Part shown: one piece after another, positions 8,627 to 17,423 of the stretch
Layout of the letters: every line of letters starts with the position of its first letter
How positions within the stretch are numbered: position 1 is the stretch's first letter
DNA from: Prochlorococcus sp. AG-402-I23
Lineage (GTDB): Bacteria; Cyanobacteriota; Cyanobacteriia; PCC-6307; Cyanobiaceae
Direction: 5' to 3'
Length of the DNA: 46,575 bases
NCBI GenBank assembly: GCA_003216915.1
Contig: QCIB01000013.1
Span: 1-46,575 of the forward strand
The notes under the pieces: model-generated
The model's database searches: none
Told to the model about the DNA's origin: nothing
The model's input: only the letters and a program-made list of their open reading frames with translations
Program-made: the position numbers and the translations under genes

Positions 8627-9553
8627 TTGATTAATAACCAATTATATAAATCAAAATATCTGACAATTTTTAAAAGGTTGGGAAGTCATAGTGTACTTGC
8701 ACTTATAGCACTAATTGTGATTGGAGGTGCTACTAGAGTCATGGAGGCTGGACTTGCCTGTCCAGATTGGCCATTATGTTATGGATCTTTTTTGCCTTTT
8801 AATCATATGAACCTAAGAGTTTTTCTAGAGTGGTTTCATCGTCTAGATGCTTTTCTGGTTGGGATATTAATTCTTTTTAAATTTATCCTTTCAATTATTT
8901 GGAAAAATGAAATTCCAAATTGGATACCTAAAACTTATTCATTACTACTTTTTCTTGTTATTGTCCAAGGATCTTTTGGAGCTTTAACAGTAATAAACCT
9001 GCTTGATTCTTATACTGTTACGGGACATCTTTTAATAGCTTTTCTACTTCTCATTGCAACAATTTCAATCAATCAAAATTTAGAAAATGACGAAATAGAA
9101 CAGCCATTAATTTGGTGGAGATTTTTATTATTTGTTCCTCTTTTACTTACTTTGATTCAATCTTTTATTGGAGTAAGGCTTTCATCAACCTGGTCAGCAC
9201 ATATTTGCTTATCTTTTAATAAACAATGCCTAATTCTAAATACTCATAAATTATTTGCTTTTCCAATTGCTTTTTCAGTTCTATTGATTATTGCTACTGC
9301 AATTTATAAGAGAAGTTTACTTACTGAAAATTGGAAATATCTCTCAGCACTTATTTTTCTCTTGTTTTCCCAAATTGTTTTGGGTGTTTTAAGTCTTAAA
9401 ACAAATTTGAATGAGCCTATTTTTATTATCGGTCATCAACTAAACGCTTCTTTATTTATTGCGATATTAACAACATTAATTTTTAGAAATCCTTTTACCA
9501 AAAAAGGTCTAAACCACTCCCTAAATTCTCAAATGGTTGGTATCAATTCATGA
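8627..9553 (+). CDS. ctaA: Heme A synthase (COX15/CtaA family)
   Basis: About 308 residues from TTG 8627; the frame is open back to another TTG at 8579, so the start is uncertain. Eight membrane helices fit the family. Signature segments are [26 protein letters not shown] at the first helix, EWFHRLDAF with a heme-ligand His, VTGHLLIA, and the second-half histidines in LNTHKLFAF and IIGHQLNAS. The enzyme oxidises the C8 methyl of heme O to give heme A for the aa3 oxidase. Its stop overlaps the ctaB start by 4 nt, so the two heme-modifying enzymes are translationally coupled. Paired Cys in the CPDWPLC and [11 protein letters not shown] loops are as in other family members. Confidence 0.94.
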   Translation: MINNQLYKSKYLTIFKRLGSHSVLALIALIVIGGATRVMEAGLACPDWPLCYGSFLPFNHMNLRVFLEWFHRLDAFLVGILILFKFILSIIWKNEIPNWIPKTYSLLLFLVIVQGSFGALTVINLLDSYTVTGHLLIAFLLLIATISINQNLENDEIEQPLIWWRFLLFVPLLLTLIQSFIGVRLSSTWSAHICLSFNKQCLILNTHKLFAFPIAFSVLLIIATAIYKRSLLTENWKYLSALIFLLFSQIVLGVLSLKTNLNEPIFIIGHQLNASLFIAILTTLIFRNPFTKKGLNHSLNSQMVGINS

Positions 9554-10551
9554 ATAGTAGTAACTTAGAAAACTTGAACTATAAATCTTCAATTAGGGAT
9601 GAAGTTGTACCTTCAAGAAAAAGATTAACTTTGCCACCTTGGCTTGAAGTAGCAAAACCTAGATTAATCCCACTTTTACTGGCTACAACTTTAGGAGGAA
9701 TGGCTTTAACAGAGGAATGGCCTTTGTCTTCACCGAAGCTAATCTGCACTTTAGGAGGCGGCGCTTTGGCAGCAGCAGCAGCAGGAGCTCTTAATTGCTT
9801 GTGGGAAATGGAATTAGATAAGAGGATGACAAGAACTAGCAAAAGAGCCTTGCCAGCAGGAAAGTTATCATCTGAGACTGTATTTTTAGCTGCCGTATCA
9901 TGTACTTTGGCAGCTTCGATGCTTTTAGTAAGTGGTGTAAATTATTTGGCTGCGGGATTAACTCTTCTTGGTTTATTTAGCTATGTAATTTTATATACAG
10001 TTATTTTGAAACCTCGTACAACCAAAAATATTGTTTTCGGAGGAGTTGCTGGCGCGATACCACCTTTAGTTGGCGCATCTGCTGCCACAGGGCATGTGGG
10101 CCTTAGTGGTTGGTGGTTGTTTGGTTTAGTAATGTTATGGACTCCAGCTCATTTTTGGGCACTTGCAATTTTATTGAAGGATGATTACGCATCTGTTGGT
10201 ATTCCTATGCTCCCTTCTGTTAAAGGATCTGTTTTTACTGCTAAAGCGATTTCTCGTTACGGATGGGCAACAGTTTTAATGAGTATTATGGGAGTCTTTG
10301 CTTTACCTGAAGGGGGCTTATTATACGGAATTATGTTATTGCCATTTAATGGAAGACTTTTGCAATTAATAAATGAATTAAAGAAATCTCCTGATGATCT
10401 TTCAAGAGCAAAGTCTCTTTTTAGGTGGTCTATTCTCTATATGTTTGGTATTTGTCTTTTGTTATTAATATCCAGAACCCAACTATCCGTAGAATTTGAG
10501 CAGCAATCTATGCAAATATTTTTATCTATAATATCCCTGCTTAGTAATTAA
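9550..10551 (+). CDS. ctaB: Protoheme IX farnesyltransferase (heme O synthase)
   Basis: A 333-residue UbiA-superfamily membrane protein with about eight to nine helices. The first prenyl-binding motif is [21 protein letters not shown] (NxxxDxxMxRT, about residues 82-100), typical of CtaB/COX10. The second region is [18 protein letters not shown]. It transfers a farnesyl group to heme B, giving heme O, the substrate of CtaA just upstream. Start ATG 9550 overlaps the ctaA stop (ATGA). The order ctaA-ctaB divergent from ctaCDE places all oxidase subunits and cofactor enzymes in one block. Confidence 0.96.
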   Translation: MNSSNLENLNYKSSIRDEVVPSRKRLTLPPWLEVAKPRLIPLLLATTLGGMALTEEWPLSSPKLICTLGGGALAAAAAGALNCLWEMELDKRMTRTSKRALPAGKLSSETVFLAAVSCTLAASMLLVSGVNYLAAGLTLLGLFSYVILYTVILKPRTTKNIVFGGVAGAIPPLVGASAATGHVGLSGWWLFGLVMLWTPAHFWALAILLKDDYASVGIPMLPSVKGSVFTAKAISRYGWATVLMSIMGVFALPEGGLLYGIMLLPFNGRLLQLINELKKSPDDLSRAKSLFRWSILYMFGICLLLLISRTQLSVEFEQQSMQIFLSIISLLSN

Positions 10552-10587
10552 ATTAGATGTAAAATGTTTTAAGAAATAGTAAGTTTG

Positions 10588-11604
10588 ATGAAATATATAA
10601 AAGTTAAAGGGCTTTCAAAATCTTATTCAGAAATCAAAGCTTTAAAAAATTTATCAATGGAAATTGAAGCTGGAACATTATTCGGAATACTAGGTCCAAA
10701 TGGTGCTGGCAAATCAACACTTATAAAAATACTCGCTACTTTAATAGAGCCTGATAGTGGAGAAGTTTTAATAAATAATATTAATCTGATAAAAAATTCA
10801 AGGAAAATTAGAGAATTAATTGGTTATGTTGCCCAAGACATTGCACTTGATAAAATATTAACTGGACGAGAGCTTTTGGATTTCCAATCAGATTTATATC
10901 ACATCAATAAAAACAAAAAATTTGAAAGAATAAAGAAATTAATAGATCAATTAGAAATGAATGATTGGATTGATCGTAAGTGCGGAACTTATTCAGGGGG
11001 AATGAAAAGAAGAATAGATCTTGCAGCTGGACTTTTACATTTGCCCCAATTATTAATATTGGATGAACCTACCGTTGGTTTAGATATTGAAAGTAGAAAT
11101 ATAATATGGCAACTTTTGAAAGATTTGAGAAATAATGGAATGACTATTATTTTAAGCAGTCACTATCTTGATGAAATAGATAAATTGGCAGACAAATTAG
11201 TGATAATTGATGATGGAATAGTTATAGCACAAGGGGCTCCTACAGAACTGAAAAATAAATTAGGAGGAGATAGAGTAACTTTGAAAGTAAGAGAATTTAG
11301 TAATCAGGAAGAAGCAAAAAATATATGCCAAATTTTATCTTCAATAGATGGAATTAGTCAGATTATCATAAATGAAGCTCAAGGTTTCTCGATAAATTTT
11401 GTAGCAGATAAGGAAAAAGATTTACTTACGAAGCTCAAAGTGGAATTGGCCTTCTCAAAGTTTGAAATTTTTTCTCTTACCCAAAGTCAGCCAAGCTTGG
11501 ATGATGTATATCTTCAGGCAACCGGGAAAACATTATTGGATGCCGAAATTTCTATGGCAGGGAAAAGAGACCTTAAAAAAGAATCAAAGCAATCAATGCG
11601 ATAA
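10588..11604 (+). CDS. ABC transporter ATP-binding protein (DrrA/CcmA-like exporter)
   Basis: A 338-residue ATPase. Walker A is GPNGAGKST (about 37-45), the Q-loop follows at VAQD, the signature is YSGGMKRR (about 138-145), Walker B is LLILDEPTVGLD, and the H-loop is LSSHYLDE. A C-terminal domain of about 110 residues, ending near LDDVYLQATGKT, is typical of DrrA-type ATPases of ABC-2 exporters. It sits 33 nt after ctaB and 47 nt before its probable permease partner. The start is ATG 10588; a TTG precedes it directly. The substrate is unknown; drug or lipid export is only the generic family label. Confidence 0.9.
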   Translation: MKYIKVKGLSKSYSEIKALKNLSMEIEAGTLFGILGPNGAGKSTLIKILATLIEPDSGEVLINNINLIKNSRKIRELIGYVAQDIALDKILTGRELLDFQSDLYHINKNKKFERIKKLIDQLEMNDWIDRKCGTYSGGMKRRIDLAAGLLHLPQLLILDEPTVGLDIESRNIIWQLLKDLRNNGMTIILSSHYLDEIDKLADKLVIIDDGIVIAQGAPTELKNKLGGDRVTLKVREFSNQEEAKNICQILSSIDGISQIIINEAQGFSINFVADKEKDLLTKLKVELAFSKFEIFSLTQSQPSLDDVYLQATGKTLLDAEISMAGKRDLKKESKQSMR

Positions 11605-11651
11605 AAAAATTCTGGTTAACTAACTATAATGAAAATTGATTACTGCTAATT

Positions 11652-12476
11652 ATGGAATTACAACAGTATAATTTATTTTTTTTATATCAAGAAACATTTG
11701 CCTTAACAAAGAGATTATTTATTCAATTAAAAAGAAGACCATCAACTCTTTTAGCTGGAATATTACAACCTATAATTTGGCTTTTTTTATTTGGGGCATT
11801 ATTCTCTAAAGCTCCTGAAGGTTTTTTGCCAGGAGTTGATTCTTATGGGAATTTTTTAGGAGCAGGACTTATTGTTTTTACTGCTTTTAGCGGAGCCCTA
11901 AATTCTGGTCTTCCTTTAATGTTTGATAGAGAGTTTGGATTTCTTAATAGATTACTTGTGGCTCCTTTAACCAGTAGATTATCCATAGTTTTATCTTCTT
12001 TTTTTTACATAACAATCCTGAGCTTTGTTCAGAGTATTGTAATAATGGTTGTTTCATACACTTTGGGATATGGATGGCCCAACTTATATGGTTTAGGAAT
12101 TGTATTTACAACACTAATTCTATTAGTTCTTTTTGTGACATCAATAAGTTTATGTTTAGCTTTTGTTTTGCCCGGACATATTGAATTAATCGCTCTTATA
12201 TTTGTGATAAATTTACCTCTTCTTTTTGCAAGTACTGCTTTGGCTCCAATTTCTTTCATGCCAAATTGGCTTGGGTGGTTAGCTTCATTAAATCCATTAA
12301 CTTTTGCGATCGAACCTATTAGGACTGCTTATACAGAAACTATGAATTTAGAATTAGTGGCTTTACATGCTCCATATGGTGATTTAACTTGTAAGAGTTG
12401 TATATCAATTTTGTTTTCTTTAACAGTTTTATCCTTGATTATCATAAGGCCTCTGTTAAATAAGAAGTTAAATTAA
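11652..12476 (+). CDS. ABC-2 type transporter permease
   Basis: A 274-residue protein with six membrane helices in the ABC-2 pattern. A cytoplasmic N-terminus (FALTKRLFIQLKRRP) precedes helix 1 (LQPIIWLFLFGALF). The LMFDREFGFLNRLLVAPLT loop is characteristic of the family, and LNPLTFAIEPIR lies near the C-terminus. It pairs with the ATPase upstream to form a homodimeric exporter. The substrate cannot be inferred. The position behind ctaA-ctaB is seen in related picocyanobacteria as far as I recall, but a role in oxidase assembly would be inference only. A gap of 7 nt leads to the next gene. Confidence 0.9.
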   Translation: MELQQYNLFFLYQETFALTKRLFIQLKRRPSTLLAGILQPIIWLFLFGALFSKAPEGFLPGVDSYGNFLGAGLIVFTAFSGALNSGLPLMFDREFGFLNRLLVAPLTSRLSIVLSSFFYITILSFVQSIVIMVVSYTLGYGWPNLYGLGIVFTTLILLVLFVTSISLCLAFVLPGHIELIALIFVINLPLLFASTALAPISFMPNWLGWLASLNPLTFAIEPIRTAYTETMNLELVALHAPYGDLTCKSCISILFSLTVLSLIIIRPLLNKKLN

Positions 12477-12483
12477 TAAATTT

Positions 12484-12960
12484 ATGCTTTTAAAAAATCA
12501 TCTAATAGAAGTTTTTAAAAAAGCCTCTTTAGAAAATAATTTTTTGCTTAAAGAAAATATTGTTCTTAAGTGGGTCCATAGATTTGGGATTGATTCTTTA
12601 AATGATTTATTAATCCATAGTCCAGTAAAAAAGGAAAATCATGAAGAAGAAAATCAAGAACAAAAAAATTTAATTGATGAAAATCATGAAGAAGAAAATC
12701 AAGAACAAATAACTTTAATTGATGAAAATCATGAAGAAGAAAATCAAGAAAAAATTAGGCTTGAATCTTTTAAAACTTTAGAAAATTTAGAAGAAACAAA
12801 TTGTGAATCAAATTACTTAAAAATTTCTAACAATAATCAAATCTTTAATACTAAACAAGATTCTAATCAAATAAATCAATATATCAAAAACCCAAAATTA
12901 CCACTACCTAATATTAAAAATTTAAGAAAATGGATTAATAAAGATAAAAAAGCTAGTTAG
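12484..12960 (+). CDS. Unknown acidic protein with three tandem 15-residue repeats
   Basis: A 158-residue protein with no family I recognise. Residues 1-46 look like a small helical domain (KASLENNFLLKENIVLKWVH). Residues 52-96 are three near-identical 15-residue units of the form NHEEENQEQ-x-x-LIDE. The remainder is Asn/Lys-rich and low complexity, ending in a basic tail (LRKWINKDKK). Only 7 nt separate it from the ABC permease, so it is the last gene of the ctaA-side transcript. The repeat and acidic composition suggest a disordered linker. Its TAG stop lies inside a palindromic terminator shared with groEL. Confidence 0.7.
   Translation: MLLKNHLIEVFKKASLENNFLLKENIVLKWVHRFGIDSLNDLLIHSPVKKENHEEENQEQKNLIDENHEEENQEQITLIDENHEEENQEKIRLESFKTLENLEETNCESNYLKISNNNQIFNTKQDSNQINQYIKNPKLPLPNIKNLRKWINKDKKAS
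12637..12771 (+). repeat. Three in-frame 45-bp tandem repeats
   Basis: Units at 12637-12681, 12682-12726 and 12727-12771 each begin AATCATGAAGAAGAAAATCA. The first two are almost identical over their full length and the third diverges in its last third. The unit length is a multiple of three, so copy changes keep the reading frame. Such near-identity implies recent slippage or unequal recombination. Confidence 0.92.
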
Positions 12961-12966
12961 CTTTTT
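12947..12966. terminator. Two-way terminator between the repeat gene and groEL
   Basis: AAAAAGCTA (12947-12955) and TAGCTTTTT (12958-12966) form a perfect 9-bp inverted repeat with a minimal loop. In each direction the hairpin ends in a run of T. It contains the TAG stop of the rightward gene and touches the TAA of groEL, so it can end transcription from both sides. Confidence 0.65.
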
Positions 12967-14719
12967 ACATCATACCTGGCATACCCATGCCGCCCATACC
13001 TGGCATACCCATGCCGCCCATGCCTGGCATACCCATGCCTCCCATACCTGGCATACCCATGCCGCCCATGCCTGGCATACCCATGCCTCCCATGCCTCCC
13101 ATGCCTCCCATTGGATCTCCGCCTGGTCCTCCTGGGGCTGCGGATTCTGGCTCTGGAATGTCAGCCATCGCAACTTCTGTTGTGAGGAGCATAGCTGCAA
13201 TAGATACTGAATCTTGAAGAGCTAATCTTATTACTTTGGTTGGATCTAATATTCCTGAATCTTTTAAATCTTCATATTTTCCTGAATTAGCATTGAAGCC
13301 TTTGTTAAGTCTTTTAATTTCAGCGACAACTACATCACCATTAAAACCAGCATTTTTTGCTATTTGTTTAGTAGGTTCCAAAAGGGCTTCTTTTACTATA
13401 TTTATCCCTGTTCTCAAATCATCGGAAGATTTTTGACTTAAATTTAAAAGGTCATCTGATATTTCAATTAAAGTTTGTCCACCTCCAGAAACTACACCCT
13501 CTTCAATAGCAGCTTTCGTAGCATTAAGGGAATCTTCGATTCTTAACTTTTTGTACTTCATCTCTGTTTCTGTTGCAGCTCCAACTTTGATAAGTGCTAC
13601 TCCTCCAGCTAGTTTTGCTATCCTTTCATTGATTTTGTCCTGATCATACTCTGAGTCTGTTATTTCAACTTCTCTCTTTAATTTTTCTACTCGCGCTTTA
13701 ACCAAATCTTTAGTGTCTTCGAAGGCAACTATTGTAGTTTTGTCCTTCGTGATAGTTATTTTTTTTGCTTTGCCTAAATCATTAATCGATACTTTATCAA
13801 GTGTCATCGATTTATCTTCACTAATTAATTTAGCTCCAGTAAGAATAGCAATATCTTCAAGGGCAGCTTTTCTTCTCTCGCCAAATAACGGAGCTCTTAC
13901 GGAAGCTACATTTAAAACTCCACTATTCTTATTCAAAACCAAGGTGGTTAAAGCCTCTCCTTCGATATCTTCAGCAAGAATTAGAAAAGGTGAGCCTGAT
14001 TTCTGAATTTCTTCAAGTATTGGAACCAGATCAACTAAAGTTGAAATTTTTTGATCAGTTATTAATATTTTAGGGTTTTCAAGTTCACAAACTTGTCTTT
14101 CTTGGTCTGTTACGAAATATGGAGAACTATAACCTCTATCAAAAGACATCCCTTCAGTTATATCTAATTCTGTATCTAGTGATTGAGATTCTTCAACAGT
14201 TATTACACCATCTGATGTAACAATATCCATTGCCTTCGAAATTATAGATCCAATTTCTTCATCACCTCCAGCACTAACTGTTGCAACTTTTTGGATATCA
14301 GAACCACTTAATGAAATACTTTTGGAACTTAATTTTTCTAGAACAAAAGCCAGGCCTACTTCCATACCTTTTTTTAACTCCATAGGACTGGCACCAGAAG
14401 CAATATTTTTTAATCCCTCTTGAACCATCTTCTGAGTCAAAATGGTGGCTGTTGTTGTTCCATCTCCTGCACTCTCTTTTGTCTTGGACGCAACTTGTTC
14501 TATTAATTTCGCACCCAAATTAGAAATAGGGTTCTCAATCTCAATCTCTTTAGCAACTGTGGACCCATCTCTAACTATATCTGGTGAACCAAATTTTCTC
14601 TCTATTACTACGTTTTTTGCTTTTGGCCCAATAGTAACCTTTACCGCATTAGCTACGAAATTTACACCTTTTTCTAGCGCTTCTCTTGATTCAATAGAAA
14701 AACTTAACTGTTTAGCCAT
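12965..14719 (-). CDS. groEL: Chaperonin GroEL (second-type, with repeat-bearing Met/Gly tail)
   Basis: A 584-residue 60-kDa chaperonin. The nucleotide-binding [12 protein letters not shown] is near residue 85, [10 protein letters not shown] near 148, and [15 protein letters not shown] near 402. It assembles into a tetradecamer that folds proteins with ATP. The usual length is about 540-550; the excess is a tail from about residue 530 composed of GGM and GMPGM units (five 8-residue copies). No groES lies next to it, which fits the stand-alone groEL2 gene of cyanobacteria rather than the groES-groEL1 operon. I see no CIRCE inverted repeat in the 131 nt upstream. The start is ATG 14719, followed by AKQLSFS. 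Confidence 0.97.
   Translation of the reverse strand: MAKQLSFSIESREALEKGVNFVANAVKVTIGPKAKNVVIERKFGSPDIVRDGSTVAKEIEIENPISNLGAKLIEQVASKTKESAGDGTTTATILTQKMVQEGLKNIASGASPMELKKGMEVGLAFVLEKLSSKSISLSGSDIQKVATVSAGGDEEIGSIISKAMDIVTSDGVITVEESQSLDTELDITEGMSFDRGYSSPYFVTDQERQVCELENPKILITDQKISTLVDLVPILEEIQKSGSPFLILAEDIEGEALTTLVLNKNSGVLNVASVRAPLFGERRKAALEDIAILTGAKLISEDKSMTLDKVSINDLGKAKKITITKDKTTIVAFEDTKDLVKARVEKLKREVEITDSEYDQDKINERIAKLAGGVALIKVGAATETEMKYKKLRIEDSLNATKAAIEEGVVSGGGQTLIEISDDLLNLSQKSSDDLRTGINIVKEALLEPTKQIAKNAGFNGDVVVAEIKRLNKGFNANSGKYEDLKDSGILDPTKVIRLALQDSVSIAAMLLTTEVAMADIPEPESAAPGGPGGDPMGGMGGMGGMGMPGMGGMGMPGMGGMGMPGMGGMGMPGMGGMGMPGMM
12971..13090 (-). repeat. Five 24-bp tandem repeats encoding GGMGMPGM in the GroEL tail
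   Basis: Five in-frame 24-bp units encode GGMGMPGM, followed by a terminal Met and stop. Single-base differences such as CCG versus CCT and ATACC versus ATGCC are mostly silent, so the peptide repeat is under tighter constraint than the DNA. This region is far richer in G+C than its surroundings. Confidence 0.93.
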
Positions 14720-14850
14720 GTTTACTCGATCTTTAGTCTTATTCTAATCTCCCATAGAATCATTTTTAAGGGATATTTAATTAAGTGGGGAAAGCCGAAT
14801 TTCTTTTAATTAGACATACAAATTAACTCAAATAAGAGTATCTTTAAATT

Positions 14851-15030
14851 ATGGAAGAAACAAATAATCTTATTTTTACTCTTACCGCAATCCTCGCGAT
14901 TGCTATGACACTGATATACTTTCCTCTAAGATTTTTCTTGACATTAACTGCTAGAAGTCGAAGACTAAAACTTTTACAAAAAATTAGAAGGTTGAGAGAT
15001 GAATTAGGCCAGCCTTATGAAAGTACATAA
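14851..15030 (+). CDS. Small single-span membrane protein, 59 residues
   Basis: ATG 14851 to TAA 15028-15030 encodes 59 residues starting MEETNNLIFTLTAILAIAM. One hydrophobic segment (about 8-35, rich in Leu, Ile, Thr and Phe) is followed by a strongly basic region (ARSRRLKLL, then KIRRLRDELGQ) likely to be an amphipathic cytoplasmic helix. The positive-inside rule predicts the N-terminus outside. It lies between divergent groEL and convergent fabG, ending at the base before the fabG stop. The tidy packing and protein-like composition argue that it is real. I believe similar short proteins occur in other cyanobacteria, but assign no function. Confidence 0.72.
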   Translation: MEETNNLIFTLTAILAIAMTLIYFPLRFFLTLTARSRRLKLLQKIRRLRDELGQPYEST

Positions 15031-15780
15031 CTAAATACTCATACCTCCGTCTATACTGATTGTCTGCCCTGTAATGTAACTTCCTGCATCACTTGATACT
15101 AAGAATGACACTAAGTTTGCAATTTGAGTACAACTTCCTAATTTTCCTAGAGGAATAACTTTTAGAATCTCTTCAGTATTAAGTTTTTCAGTCATCTCTG
15201 TTTCTATAAAACCTGGAGCTATTGCATTAACATTTATACCTCTTGAGGCAAATTCTTTAGCGCAAGTTTTGGTAAATCCAATAACTCCAGCTTTGGCTGC
15301 AGAATAATTTGCTTGACCAGGATTACCAATTATGCCAACAACAGATGAAATATTTAAGATGCTACCACTTCTTTTTTTCATCATAAATTTTGAAGCATAT
15401 TTTGTACAAAGAAAAACTCCTTTTAAGTTTGTATTTAGTACATCATCCCATTGCTCCGATTTCATTCTCATCAATAGTCCATCTCTAGTAATTCCAGCAT
15501 TGTTAATGAGGATATCAACGGTGCCATTAATTTTGATTATTTCTTCAAAAGCTGAACTGACAGAATCCTCTTTTGAAACATCAAATTTTAATTTATGAGC
15601 TTTGCCTCCTGAATTTTTTATTAAATTTACAACTTCTTCAGCTTTTTCATCAGAAGAAGAGTAATTAATAAAAACCTCTGCTCCCAATCGGCTTAGTTCT
15701 AAAGCAATTTCTTTACCAATTCCTCTGCTAGCTCCAGTAATTAAAGCAATTTTGCCTGATAATGAATCTTTATTGGACAT
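15031..15780 (-). CDS. fabG: 3-oxoacyl-[acyl-carrier-protein] reductase
   Basis: A 249-residue short-chain dehydrogenase. The NADPH-binding motif is TGASRGIGKEIA (about 15-26), followed by NNAG at about 90, the catalytic Ser in LNISSVVGIIG, and Tyr/Lys in YSAAKAG. The C-terminal SYITGQTISIDGGMSI is the FabG tetramer-contact sequence. It reduces 3-oxoacyl-ACP in each cycle of fatty acid elongation. The start is ATG 15780 and the stop lies at the base next to the convergent 59-residue gene. Length and all catalytic residues are normal. Confidence 0.96.
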   Translation of the reverse strand: MSNKDSLSGKIALITGASRGIGKEIALELSRLGAEVFINYSSSDEKAEEVVNLIKNSGGKAHKLKFDVSKEDSVSSAFEEIIKINGTVDILINNAGITRDGLLMRMKSEQWDDVLNTNLKGVFLCTKYASKFMMKKRSGSILNISSVVGIIGNPGQANYSAAKAGVIGFTKTCAKEFASRGINVNAIAPGFIETEMTEKLNTEEILKVIPLGKLGSCTQIANLVSFLVSSDAGSYITGQTISIDGGMSI

Positions 15781-15872
15781 TATGAAATTTTATAATTTTC
15801 AATCGTAGTACTATTTGTGTAAAGATATTGTTTTTATTTATAATTGTCTAGAAAATATTAAGACCTTCTATT

Positions 15873-16544
15873 GTGCACTTTTTAATACCAGCTGCAGGGA
15901 GCGGTAGCAGAATGAAAGCTAGAAAAAATAAATTACTTATTGATTTAGAGGGAGAGTCTTTGATTTATTGGACACTTAAATCTGTATTTTCTGCAAGCTC
16001 AACAAATTGGGTTGGTATAATTGGGCAATCGAAAGATAAAAATTTATTATTAAATTCAGCAAAGGATTTTGCCCATAAAGTTCATTGGATTAATGGTGGT
16101 GACACCAGACAACAGTCAGTTTTTAATGGTTTAAAAGCGTTACCAAAAGATGCTGAAAAAGTTTTAATACATGATGGTGCTAGATGTCTAATTAATCCTG
16201 AATTGATAGACCTTTGTGCCAAGCAATTAAATGAAAATGAAGCTGTAATTTTGGCTACTAAGGTAACCGACACTATAAAGATTGTTGATAATGAAGGTTT
16301 TATTAAAGAAACACCAGACAGAAATTATTTATGGGCAGCGCAAACTCCTCAGGGCTTTTTAGTAGATAGATTAAAAAAAGCTCATAAGATGGCAATTGAT
16401 AAAAACTGGAAAGTCACAGATGATGCTTCTCTATTCGAAATGCTTAATTGGAAAGTGAAGATTATTGAAGGAACTTATTCAAATATAAAAATTACATCCC
16501 CTATAGATTTGAAAATAGCAAAACTTTTTGTGAAGAACCCCTAG
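15873..16544 (+). CDS. ispD: 2-C-methyl-D-erythritol 4-phosphate cytidylyltransferase
   Basis: A 223-residue nucleotidyltransferase. It opens with IPAAGSGSRMKARKNKLLI, which holds the CTP-binding G-rich loop and Lys. Other family marks are VLIHDGARCLI near residue 100, ATKVTDTIKIV and AAQTPQGF, with TDDASL near residue 187 and KITSPIDL near the C-terminus. The enzyme makes 4-diphosphocytidyl-methylerythritol in the MEP isoprenoid pathway, upstream of carotenoids, phytol and quinone tails. The start is GTG 15873. It is divergent from fabG and abuts the convergent S66 peptidase gene without any spacer. Confidence 0.95.
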   Translation: MHFLIPAAGSGSRMKARKNKLLIDLEGESLIYWTLKSVFSASSTNWVGIIGQSKDKNLLLNSAKDFAHKVHWINGGDTRQQSVFNGLKALPKDAEKVLIHDGARCLINPELIDLCAKQLNENEAVILATKVTDTIKIVDNEGFIKETPDRNYLWAAQTPQGFLVDRLKKAHKMAIDKNWKVTDDASLFEMLNWKVKIIEGTYSNIKITSPIDLKIAKLFVKNP

Positions 16545-17414
16545 TTAAAAAGGTGTATCGATACTAAGAATGCCATCATCACCATTTAAGGTGGCTTCGT
16601 ATCCTAAAGGAATGCAAGCATTTCCCGATATGTGGCCTATTGGGAGTTCAAAAAGAATAGGAAAATCAAAATCTTGAAGTCTTTCAATAATGCATTTTTT
16701 TAGTAAATCTTTCCATTCAAGGTCGCAGGAATCATTAGAAAAACTTCCGAATCCAATACCAGCAATTTCAGAAAGTGTTTTAGTCATTCTGAGGTAAGTC
16801 AACATGCGATCAATTTTATAAATATCTTCATTAATATCTTCAAAAATTATTATTTTCCCTTTGCAATCTGGAAAGTGATTAGTACCAATTAAAAAAGTAG
16901 CAATAGTTAAGTTAGAAACGATAATTTCTCCTTTAGATTTTCCAGCTCTTAAAGGAATTCCTCTTATGTCCTCAACATATCCCTCAAAAAGTAAATTTCT
17001 TAATCTCTCAAGACTCCACTCTGGCTCTTTAAAAAGGCCTGTAACCATTGGGCCATGAATAGAACCTCTAAATCCTTGAGAATATTTAGAAAGTAATAAA
17101 GAACATGTATCTGAGAATCCAAGCATTAAACCATGCTGCCAAGAAGGTTCTTTTTCTAAAAGTCTTGCTGAACCCCAACCTCCTTTTGCAAAAATGATTA
17201 GCTTACTATTTTGTGCTTTTTCTAGTTCTTCAAATCTAGTTAGATCATCACCTGCAAAATAACCAAATTTTTTTGATAGAGAATTATTTTCATTAATTTC
17301 CAAGCCCCAGTTTTTTAAGATTTCTATGCCTTTTTGAAAATTTTCCTCTCCATCAATAAAGGAGCCTGGAGCTAAAATATCTATTAGATCACCTTTCTTT
17401 AACCTAAAAACCAT
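16545..17414 (-). CDS. ldcA: LD-carboxypeptidase (peptidase family S66)
   Basis: A 289-residue protein matching the S66 family that removes the terminal D-Ala from muropeptide tetrapeptides during peptidoglycan recycling. The nucleophile region is IFAKGGWGSARLLE (about 73-86). The SIHGPMV segment and the IIIFEDINEDIYKIDRML block (about 190-207, with the expected Glu) are characteristic, and the C-terminal LPIGHISGNACIPLG carries the catalytic His. No signal peptide, so it is cytosolic. It lies 9 nt downstream of the prenyltransferase gene on the same strand. Confidence 0.9.
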   Translation of the reverse strand: MVFRLKKGDLIDILAPGSFIDGEENFQKGIEILKNWGLEINENNSLSKKFGYFAGDDLTRFEELEKAQNSKLIIFAKGGWGSARLLEKEPSWQHGLMLGFSDTCSLLLSKYSQGFRGSIHGPMVTGLFKEPEWSLERLRNLLFEGYVEDIRGIPLRAGKSKGEIIVSNLTIATFLIGTNHFPDCKGKIIIFEDINEDIYKIDRMLTYLRMTKTLSEIAGIGFGSFSNDSCDLEWKDLLKKCIIERLQDFDFPILFELPIGHISGNACIPLGYEATLNGDDGILSIDTPF

Positions 17415-17423
17415 ATTTAGAAT

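Noticed and set aside
12971-13090. CRISPR-like periodic repeat
   Set aside because: Units are contiguous with no spacers and encode the in-frame GroEL tail.
12970-13217. Long frames on both strands across the GroEL tail, giving Pro/Met-rich or Trp/Gln-rich peptides
   Set aside because: They arise from the 24-bp repeat read in other frames; there is no start context or protein-like composition.
14720-14850. CIRCE/HrcA operator in front of groEL
   Set aside because: No TTAGCACTC-N9-GAGTGCTAA-type repeat or recognisable variant is present in the spacer.
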